NCBI GenBank assembly: GCA_028706415.1
Contig: JAQWBK010000001.1
Location: 1 to 51,190 of the forward strand
From: Oscillospiraceae bacterium
GTDB lineage: Bacteria > Bacillota > Clostridia > Oscillospirales > Acutalibacteraceae
DNA length: 51,190 nt
Direction of reading: 5' to 3'
In this document: positions 45,034 through 51,190 of the stretch, in pieces
Layout: each line of letters starts with the position of its first letter
Position numbering within the stretch: the first letter of the stretch is position 1
The notes under the pieces: model-generated
Database searches by the model: none
Told to the model about the DNA's origin: nothing
What the model saw: only the letters and a program-made list of their open reading frames with translations
Position numbers and translations under genes: made by a program

Positions 45034-46077
45034 ATGAGCATTATGATTAATAGATTAAACGCACAATTTAAGAATGTTTTTCAGACAGCCGACAGGTTTA
45101 TGGAGGATAATAAACAACATTATCTAAATAAAAGCGGAGGCTTTTTGAAGAGCGCCGGCAAGGCCGTTTTGATGGTGGGTTTGTGCTTTGTAATGTTATA
45201 TCCAATGCTGTTTATTCTGTCCGCAAGCTTTAAAACGCTGGATGACTTGTATAATCCTTCTGTGGTCTGGTTGCCGCGTTCATTTAATATGGAAGCCATG
45301 AAAATTGCGTTGGCACTCATGAAATACTCAGAGTCTGTTTTAAAAACACTTACAATAATGATTCCAAGCGTTTTATTTCAGTTGGTCGCCGTCCTCATGA
45401 CCGGATACGGCTTCGCAAGATTTAAATTCTGGGGGAAGAATCTACTTTTCGGATTTTTGATTTTCACAATCATTGTTCCAGTGCAGTCATACATCATCCC
45501 TCTGTATGTTAACCTGAAGAACTTTAATTTCTTTGGGGTGGGGTCGCTTATAGGTCTTGTCAGTGGCCAAGCCGTGACTACAAACCTGCTGGATACCAAC
45601 ACCCTCTTCTATTTGCAGGCAATACTGGGTATGGGTATAAGGTCCGGATTGTGCATTTTTATCATTCGTCAGTTCTTTAAAAACATTCCTGTGGAGCTTG
45701 AGGAAGCGGCCACAATTGACGGCTGCGGACCCATCAGAACATTCATGAGGGTTATGATCCCGAATGCGCTGCCGCTTATAGCTACAGTTGTTGTTTTCTC
45801 AATTGTATGGTATTGGAACGATTTTTATTTATCATCAATGTTTTTCCGCACTGATTTCCCTCTATCCGTCAACCTTACAACCCTGAGAACTACTCTAAGC
45901 TCATCAGATCAGGTGGTTAACGGTGTTTCCGGAATATCCAGTCAGGAGCTTGTGCTTATGAGGGAACCGATTTTGGCGTGCGGGTGCCTGATTACGGTCT
46001 TGCCGCTTGTTATTTTTTATGTGTTTTTGCAGCGCTATTTTACCGAAGGCGTAGAAAGAAGTGGCATTGTCGGCTGA
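45034..46077 (+). CDS. Carbohydrate ABC-transporter permease, MalG type (right arm, no MalF partner)
   Basis: The 347-residue protein has a 35-residue cytoplasmic N-tail, six predicted helices and the EAA loop LEEAATIDGCGPIRTF near residue 225. Much of it is nearly identical to the left-arm protein at 21812-22834, for example through the stretch around VPVQSYIIPLYVNLKNF. The better start is the ATG at 45043, with AAGGG upstream. No MalF-type gene occurs in the right arm, so it must pair with another permease, the gene at 25571 being the obvious one, or be non-functional. Confidence 0.92.
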   Translation: MSIMINRLNAQFKNVFQTADRFMEDNKQHYLNKSGGFLKSAGKAVLMVGLCFVMLYPMLFILSASFKTLDDLYNPSVVWLPRSFNMEAMKIALALMKYSESVLKTLTIMIPSVLFQLVAVLMTGYGFARFKFWGKNLLFGFLIFTIIVPVQSYIIPLYVNLKNFNFFGVGSLIGLVSGQAVTTNLLDTNTLFYLQAILGMGIRSGLCIFIIRQFFKNIPVELEEAATIDGCGPIRTFMRVMIPNALPLIATVVVFSIVWYWNDFYLSSMFFRTDFPLSVNLTTLRTTLSSSDQVVNGVSGISSQELVLMREPILACGCLITVLPLVIFYVFLQRYFTEGVERSGIVG

Positions 46078-46130
46078 TTTGCTCGGTCTTGGCGTTGATC
46101 TTATCATTTTGTTATGAAAGGAACTTATTG

Positions 46131-47417
46131 ATGAAAAATCATTTTATAAAATTAGTGCTGTCGGTAATTTTGGTGCTTATAATAATTTTTATATCTGCGT
46201 GTAATAAGCCCGCGGTTTCGGGAACCTCATCAAATGATCAAAGCAAAACATTGAACTTGGATTCGGAAAAAGGCAAAAAACTAACATTTATGCTTCCGGC
46301 CTTCAATTATGATGATACGAATAAGTGGGAAAATAAAGTCTTGAAAGAATTTAAGGAAACCTATCCTGATGTAACCTTGGAGCTCTTATCCGCCAGTATT
46401 GAAAACTGGATGGTAAAGCTTCTTGCCAACGCAAGCGGCGGCGACCCTATAGATGTTTTTCAGGATAGCGCCAACAATAATCCGATGTACGCCCTTCAGG
46501 GCATCAATCAGCCGCTTCAGGATTACATAGACATGAACAACCCCAACCTCCATATGGCGACCATGGATGCCGTATTCAAATACAACGGAAATTACCATGT
46601 CGCAGTTGCAGAATCCAGCGTGTGCATAGTTTATTATAATAAAGATATTTTTGAAAATGAGGGCGTAGATACGCCTGATGAACTTTACAAGGCGGGAAAA
46701 TGGGATTTCGATAATATGATCCGGGTCGCAAAAGAGCTCACTTACAACAACAATAGCGGTAAACGCTGGGGGCTGGCTTGCAATTATCCGTATATATTCT
46801 TCGGCGCAAATGCTACCTCGATGGTAACGCTGGATAAGAACTACAAATATAATTTGAACATTAACGACCCGAATCTAAAGTATTCGTTTGAAGTCATACA
46901 GGATGCATGGTATAAAAGCAAATGGCAGGGCTGGCAAGGTACTCCGTGGAATTCATTTTATAACGGCTCGGCAGCAATGCTGACGGATTTCAAATGGGTC
47001 GAGGAGCAGATTATCGAGGCGAAGAACTACGGATTGTGCGATTTTGAATACGGCGTAGTTCCTATGGCTTCCGGCCCCAACAATCCGAAAGGGCTTGCAC
47101 CCATGACCGCGTTTGGGTTTGCAATGGGTAAAGAAAGCGATACTCCGTATCATTCGGGTATTCTTATCGATATGCTGATAAACGGTGAAGCAGCGCATAA
47201 AAAAGAGACCGGTAAGGTTATCCCCGCCGAACACCAAGAGGTGTATAACAAGCTTTCACTGATTCCGTTTTGCATTAACAGCTATGATTCTGCTGTGGGC
47301 GGAGCCTTTGAGATATGCCAGGCAATAGGTGCCGGTCAAAGCATCTCACAGGCTATTGCGGAATACACCCCGATTTATCAGCAGAAGATTGATCAGGCAA
47401 ACGGCGATAACAAGTGA
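46131..47417 (+). CDS. ABC-transporter sugar-binding lipoprotein (right arm)
   Basis: I start it at the ATG at 46131, which has GAAAGGAAC six bases before it and leads straight into a signal peptide with lipobox ISAC (Cys24); the longer open frame to 45978 lies inside the permease gene. The 428-residue protein is a family 1 solute-binding protein with YYNKDIFENEG, GKWDFDNM, GTPWNSFYNG and a C-terminal AIGAGQSISQ helix. It is a close paralogue of the left-arm protein at 20438-21739 and follows the permease by 53 bases. Different pocket residues between the two could widen the range of ligands. Confidence 0.92.
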   Translation: MKNHFIKLVLSVILVLIIIFISACNKPAVSGTSSNDQSKTLNLDSEKGKKLTFMLPAFNYDDTNKWENKVLKEFKETYPDVTLELLSASIENWMVKLLANASGGDPIDVFQDSANNNPMYALQGINQPLQDYIDMNNPNLHMATMDAVFKYNGNYHVAVAESSVCIVYYNKDIFENEGVDTPDELYKAGKWDFDNMIRVAKELTYNNNSGKRWGLACNYPYIFFGANATSMVTLDKNYKYNLNINDPNLKYSFEVIQDAWYKSKWQGWQGTPWNSFYNGSAAMLTDFKWVEEQIIEAKNYGLCDFEYGVVPMASGPNNPKGLAPMTAFGFAMGKESDTPYHSGILIDMLINGEAAHKKETGKVIPAEHQEVYNKLSLIPFCINSYDSAVGGAFEICQAIGAGQSISQAIAEYTPIYQQKIDQANGDNK

Positions 47418-47442
47418 TATATGAAGCAACTGGAGGGTAAAT

Positions 47443-49311
47443 ATGAAAGGCATCAAGAAAATCGGTTTTGGGCTGTTGACCAAGATATTGGCCTTAACAC
47501 TGGTCGCTTGTAATGTATCCGATGTTACAAGCAGCAGCACCGCTTCCAAGCATGAAGATAACCCCGTTACGAATGGGATAACCTCAACCTCAAAACGCCA
47601 AACAGATAATAGTACAAAAGCCGACAGCACTACGGTCACTACAGCGGCTCCGACTTCAACCACAGTAGTTGTCAAGCCCCAGCCATCGGATTTCATTATC
47701 GCGGAAAATTCAATAGCAAAATCGACCATTGTTATCCCTGCATCCCCCTCCGATAAGGTGAGAGCCACTGCTGAAGAATTACAGAAATATTTAAAGAAAA
47801 TTTCGGGCGCCGGCATTGCGATTGGATTTGATAATGTTGACCGGACAAACGGCAACTTTATCCTGGTCGGCCCCACCGCCCAGACCAAAGCCATGGGTAT
47901 AAAAATCCCGACCGGTTACCCCGATAACGAAAGAGTAATAGTTAAACGAAACAAAAATTACATCGCGCTTATAGGCAATGACGACGGTGAATTCACAGGA
48001 ACCGAGTTTGCTGTTAATATGTTCCTTGAAGAGTTGGGATGCGGCTGGTATGGGCCGGATGAGCTGTGGCAGGTTGTCCCCGAACATAATACTCTTGCTA
48101 TCAAAAAGCTGGATATAAACCATACCCCCCAGTTCAAATCAAGAATAAGCAATGTATGGTTTAATTATCAGAAGTTTTCGAAAAAATGGTACATGGGGGG
48201 AGCAAAAAAGTTTGTAGGGCACGGTGTGACGCAGCTTATTCCGCGAGAAACTTATTTTCCGACCCATCCGGAATGGTTTGCTGAAGTGGACGGCAAGCGC
48301 GATCCCTTTGATGCTTTTTACTGGCAGTATTGCTATACAAACAAGGAACTGGCTTCTGAAGTCGGGAAAAAAGCAATTGCCAAATTTGACGCTGATCCAA
48401 ACCTAACTCAATACTCCGTTGCTGCCAACGACGGTTGGGAAGAAGATTGGTGTGAATGTTCGGTATGTTCGAGTCTGGGTAATGATACAGACGAGCTGCT
48501 TACCTTTGCAAACAATGTCGCCAAGGTGGTTGCAAAAAAATATCCTAATAAAAAGATTTCTATTTTAAGCTACCATTCAACATTTTTCCCGCCTGAGAGC
48601 AGCATAAAAGCAGAGCCTAATGTCGAGGTCATGTTCTGCCGGGAAACAAGCATGACTGTACCGCTTGATCTAAATCTTAAAATTCCAACAGGCTTTAACT
48701 CGATAACACATAACACATACACCCAGTCTTGGCTCGGAAATTTTAAAGATTACATCAATAAAACAAATTTAAAGCACCTTTCCATCTGGGAATGGCACTG
48801 CATCGCTGCCGATAAAACCGTCTGGTCTGAGATCCCGTGGGTGCAGGGCAATGTGTCTTCCAGAAATCAAAAGCTGTGGAAAGATAACGGTGTTTCCTAT
48901 ACCTATTATGATCAGGGGCCAAGCCCGACATATAATGAGACCGAAAAAAGCTTTTCCCTTCGCTGGCCTCTTTGGTATGTATCGGCAAAGGGTATGTGGG
49001 ATGGGCGTTTTACCGGTGAGCAGATCTTAAAACAAGCTTGCGATAAGCTTTACGGCAAAGCCTCGGCGGAAATGTATGAATATTATAAAGCTCTGGCCGA
49101 CAGCAGCGAACAGTGCAGGTCATCAAACAGTGTCGCATGGATACCGCCAAATCCTGGTGAAGTTTATACAACTGCAAGAATTACGGTAATTGATAAGGCG
49201 GTCAGCGCAGCAAAAGCAAAGTTAAGCAGCGCTACCCCAGTTCAAAAGCAACGCATGGAGAATCAGTTCAAATCCTGGGAAAACGCCAAGCTCCTGATAA
49301 AATTAGGTTAA
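47443..49311 (+). CDS. DUF4838 lipoprotein, candidate surface glycosidase (right arm)
   Basis: The 622-residue protein has a lipoprotein signal (LVAC, Cys23), a Ser/Thr linker (about 28-80), the N-terminal alpha-beta domain (about 83-215) and DUF4838 with HPEWFAEVDG, AANDGWEEDWCECSVC (Cys337, Cys339, Cys342), SYHSTFFPP and IPWVQGNV. It is a close paralogue of the left-arm lipoprotein at 16861-18750. It is the last gene of the right arm and ends only ten bases before the terminator hairpin. Surface glycan cleavage is inferred; no catalytic residue has been assigned with certainty. AGCAACTGGAGGG provides the ribosome site. Confidence 0.87.
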   Translation: MKGIKKIGFGLLTKILALTLVACNVSDVTSSSTASKHEDNPVTNGITSTSKRQTDNSTKADSTTVTTAAPTSTTVVVKPQPSDFIIAENSIAKSTIVIPASPSDKVRATAEELQKYLKKISGAGIAIGFDNVDRTNGNFILVGPTAQTKAMGIKIPTGYPDNERVIVKRNKNYIALIGNDDGEFTGTEFAVNMFLEELGCGWYGPDELWQVVPEHNTLAIKKLDINHTPQFKSRISNVWFNYQKFSKKWYMGGAKKFVGHGVTQLIPRETYFPTHPEWFAEVDGKRDPFDAFYWQYCYTNKELASEVGKKAIAKFDADPNLTQYSVAANDGWEEDWCECSVCSSLGNDTDELLTFANNVAKVVAKKYPNKKISILSYHSTFFPPESSIKAEPNVEVMFCRETSMTVPLDLNLKIPTGFNSITHNTYTQSWLGNFKDYINKTNLKHLSIWEWHCIAADKTVWSEIPWVQGNVSSRNQKLWKDNGVSYTYYDQGPSPTYNETEKSFSLRWPLWYVSAKGMWDGRFTGEQILKQACDKLYGKASAEMYEYYKALADSSEQCRSSNSVAWIPPNPGEVYTTARITVIDKAVSAAKAKLSSATPVQKQRMENQFKSWENAKLLIKLG

Positions 49312-49316
49312 TAACA

Positions 49317-49361
49317 GCCGAAAACAAAGATACTGCCCAAAAGGGCAGTATCTTTGTTTTT
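49317..49361 (+). terminator. 18-bp-stem terminator, right copy of the 45-bp repeat bounding the locus
   Basis: Stem arms 49321-49338 and 49343-49360 pair perfectly around AAAA and end TTTGTTTTT. It ends the right arm. The 45-bp sequence is identical, in the same orientation, to 14470-14514. Confidence 0.85.
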
Positions 49362-49471
49362 AAAGAGTATGCTTATTTAATACTGTGGGTTGAATGGTTA
49401 CTTTCATACGATTCTTTGCTTATTTAGGTGTAGGAAACCATTCCATATCCGCACCTTTAATGAGTATACCC

Positions 49472-50323
49472 TCAGTTTGAGGAGGGGGCTGAAATAAAGG
49501 CCAGACCAACCGCGCCCGGGCCTGCATGTGTTCCCACGACCGGCCCGATATCGGCCGAACGGGTTTCATTCATTTTAAGCTGCTCCCCTGCCAATATTTT
49601 AAGTTTATCCATGGCATCGGGGTAATTGGAATGCCCGAAATATACTGGGTAATCGGTATCAATACCGTCCTTTTTCGCATAATTAATTATGCTCTGATAA
49701 CCGGCCTTTTGCCCCCGCGCCTTGTCTATTCCGACCACCTTGCCGCCAACCACACTTATGATAGGCTTGATGTTCAGCAGTGTACCCACGGCGGCACCTG
49801 CAGAGGAGAGCCTGCCCCCCATCTTTAAATACTTCAGGTCATCTATTACAGCATAAAGACGGATTCGTTTTTTAAGTTCATCTATTTTTTCTACAATACT
49901 CTTTGCATCCAGCCCCTCATCCCTTAGCTTTACTGCAACTTCAACCAAAAGTGCAAGGGCAAAGGTAACATTAAGGGTGTCCACAACATGGATAGAGGCA
50001 TCGGTATACGACGCCTTTGCAAGGAGAGCGCCGTTATATGTTCCGCTCATTTCCTTAGAAATGGGAAGAACCAGTATTTCATCCCCTGCCTGGACATAGG
50101 GATTAAAAACCTCTTTAAATTCATAGGGGCTTATCTGTGCGGTTTTGGGCAGGGTGGGGGATTCCGACATCAGCCGATAGAACTGCTGACGGTTGAGATT
50201 TTGCCCATCAATATATTCGTTATCCCCAAAAAGCACATGGAAGGACAGTATATCTATATTCCAATCCTTTTGTATGGAAAACGGGAGGTCGCAGGAACTG
50301 TCTGTGATTATTCTGAGTGCCAT
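49472..50323 (-). CDS. DegV family fatty-acid-binding protein
   Basis: The 283-residue protein has the DegV layout: N-terminal RIITDSSCDLP, the lipid-contact ISKEMSGTYNGA loop, DTLNVTFALALLV, LKYLKMGGRLS and a C-terminal GPVVGTHAGPGAVG. DegV/FakB proteins carry fatty acids to the FakA kinase for phospholipid synthesis. No fakA is nearby, and the gene stands alone between the carbohydrate locus and a repeat element. AGAGGG lies seven bases before the ATG. A small CCTCA-AAC-TGAGG hairpin overlaps its stop codon but has no T-run. Confidence 0.92.
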   Translation of the reverse strand: MALRIITDSSCDLPFSIQKDWNIDILSFHVLFGDNEYIDGQNLNRQQFYRLMSESPTLPKTAQISPYEFKEVFNPYVQAGDEILVLPISKEMSGTYNGALLAKASYTDASIHVVDTLNVTFALALLVEVAVKLRDEGLDAKSIVEKIDELKKRIRLYAVIDDLKYLKMGGRLSSAGAAVGTLLNIKPIISVVGGKVVGIDKARGQKAGYQSIINYAKKDGIDTDYPVYFGHSNYPDAMDKLKILAGEQLKMNETRSADIGPVVGTHAGPGAVGLAFISAPSSN

Positions 50324-50417
50324 GTTGTTTCCCTCTTTCTCGGCTTAAAGAAAATATAGTTTGATTGTCAAACTTATATTGGATAAGAAAAGCACAAAAG
50401 TGCTAAAAACTCTTTAA

Positions 50418-50582
50418 TTAAGGTCACCTCTAAAAACCTGTTTTGAACGGATTCCGAGCAGAATTTTTGTCGGGCAAGGAAAGCCGACGAAGCAATGCTT
50501 TCCGCATTACGAGGAGGTTTGACGCAGTCCGGCGGAAATTGTGCTGGAAGACACCAGAAGGGGCTTTTAGAGGTGACCTTAA
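50418..50582. repeat. MITE-like inverted-repeat element, copy 4 (distinct ends)
   Basis: A 165-bp element is bounded by TTAAGGTCACCTCTAAAA and its complement, with one mismatch in the first 21 bases. The interior shares TTTTTGTCGGGCAAGG and GACGA-type segments with copies 1 and 3 but lacks the GGGCTGACGCCC core. It starts and ends with TTAA, possibly the target duplication. Confidence 0.68.
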
Positions 50583-50655
50583 GATATCATATTATATATT
50601 ATTAGTCAAGATATAATACTGTTCGGTTTTTTTGTTCCCCCAATACTTAAAAAAG

Positions 50656-50681
50656 AAACCGCCTTTTCCGGAAGGCGGTTT
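50656..50681 (-). terminator. Terminator of the gene at the right window edge
   Basis: A 10-bp perfect stem AAACCGCCTT / AAGGCGGTTT has a 6-nt loop; on the minus strand CTTTTTT follows. It lies about 50 bases past the stop codon at 50729. Confidence 0.8.
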
Positions 50682-50728
50682 TGTTTAATCATTATCAGGA
50701 AGTTTCTTTGAACGCTCTGGAAAAATAT

Positions 50729-51190
50729 TTATTTTTCCAAAAGATAACAAGAAGATGAAGAAAACGAAAAATTAATGGAAGATCCTTGACCATCCTCAGA
50801 AGACATATTAGCCGCTGTTATGATCAATTTCTTGTCGCCAAATTCATACTCCATTTTCTCTGTTGTGACCAGTTGATCTCCGGAATTTTCATATTCTAAA
50901 TAAAGAGCTTTCAAGACATCGTAAAATCCCTTGACCTCTTCACTTTCATCATTGTATATTACTATTACTTTTTCATTGCGAACATATACTGAAGCGTCTT
51001 GATAAAGCTTGGTGTAATTTGTCATATCAATATAATCATAATCGTATTGAAATTCAATCCACGAATACGGTTTTTTCCCATAATAATCTCCTTGTTCGAA
51101 ACCAAAGATTGCTTTTTCGGTTTGATTTAAAATGCTTTCATCTAAAAATTCAGGCATATAGCTCGACTGATCAGAATTGTATTGTATATA
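50729..51190 (-). CDS. Hypothetical protein, C-terminal part (5' end outside window)
   Basis: The frame stays open for eleven codons beyond the first Met (51157) to the window edge, and no ribosome site precedes that Met, so the real start is probably outside. The visible 153 residues are acidic and rich in Tyr and Ser (FQYDYDYIDMTNYTKLYQD; YALYLEYENSG-type pattern), with predicted beta strands and no membrane segment. They look like the end of a small secreted or lipoprotein-type domain. I do not recognise the family. A good terminator follows, supporting a real gene. Confidence 0.6.
   Translation of the reverse strand, partial: YIQYNSDQSSYMPEFLDESILNQTEKAIFGFEQGDYYGKKPYSWIEFQYDYDYIDMTNYTKLYQDASVYVRNEKVIVIYNDESEEVKGFYDVLKALYLEYENSGDQLVTTEKMEYEFGDKKLIITAANMSSEDGQGSSINFSFSSSSCYLLEK

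Larger units (their letters stand above)
50324..50728. other. 405-bp intergenic region
   Basis: The gap holds the DegV gene's upstream region, an inverted-repeat element (50418-50582) that fills most of it, an AT-rich stretch and the terminator of the next gene (50656-50681). No coding sequence is seen. Confidence 0.6.

Noticed and set aside
45978..46130. Longer N-terminus of the right-arm binding protein starting inside the permease gene
   Set aside because: It has no ribosome site, overlaps permease coding sequence in another frame, and would bury the lipoprotein signal; the ATG at 46131 has GAAAGGAAC and a direct signal peptide.

Overview
The window comes from a low-to-middle GC Gram-positive bacterium, most likely an anaerobic Clostridia member of the Oscillospirales/Ruminococcaceae type. 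The grounds are AddAB rather than RecBCD, DegV, YfhO, an HtrA with a long Pro/Gln/Asn-rich cytoplasmic tail, ABC importers without a local ATPase, an NPxTG sortase signal, and GGAGG-type ribosome sites with some TTG and GTG starts. No rRNA, tRNA, CRISPR array, phage gene or transposase gene was seen.

Region 1 (1-13.7 kb) is housekeeping sequence and looks more GC-rich by eye. It holds the C-terminal part of a YfhO-type membrane protein, then on the minus strand an OmpR-type response regulator, its histidine kinase and an HtrA protease (an arrangement like the CssRS-HtrA envelope-stress module of Bacillus), then addB-addA, then a YdcF-like DUF218 protein. Short inverted-repeat (MITE-like) elements lie in the gaps at 1.35, 12.78 and 14.2 kb, with a related one at 50.4 kb.

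Region 2 (14.47-49.36 kb) is the part of most interest: a 35-kb two-armed carbohydrate locus bounded at both ends by the same 45-bp hairpin sequence. The left arm runs leftward from about 36 kb: a very large solute-binding protein (967 aa), two permeases, a beta-propeller/YIP1 membrane protein, a DUF5696 probable glycosidase, a third permease, two surface beta-sandwich proteins (one with an NPATG sortase signal), a fourth permease, a lipoprotein solute-binding protein, two DUF4838 proteins (one without a signal peptide, one lipoprotein) and two Gfo/Idh/MocA dehydrogenases. The right arm runs rightward from 37.16 kb: a short DUF4838 protein, a DUF4838 protein without a signal peptide, a DUF5107/TPR protein, an AraC regulator, a ROK protein with altered catalytic motifs, a surface protein, a permease, a solute-binding protein and a DUF4838 lipoprotein. 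The last four repeat the left-arm order surface protein - permease - binding protein - DUF4838 lipoprotein, so the arms look like an old inverted duplication that has diverged. A second AraC regulator sits between them.

Proposed working (inference): surface beta-sandwich proteins and DUF4838/DUF5696 enzymes bind and cut a glycan outside the cell, ABC importers powered by an ATPase encoded elsewhere take in the fragments, cytoplasmic DUF4838 and Gfo/Idh enzymes finish the breakdown, and the two AraC proteins, perhaps with the ROK protein, control expression. There is no classical endo-acting CAZyme in the locus, so the DUF families are the likely catalysts; the substrate cannot be read from sequence.

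Region 3 (49.4-51.2 kb) returns to ordinary sequence: a DegV family lipid-binding protein, a repeat element and the C-terminal part of an unknown protein cut by the window end.
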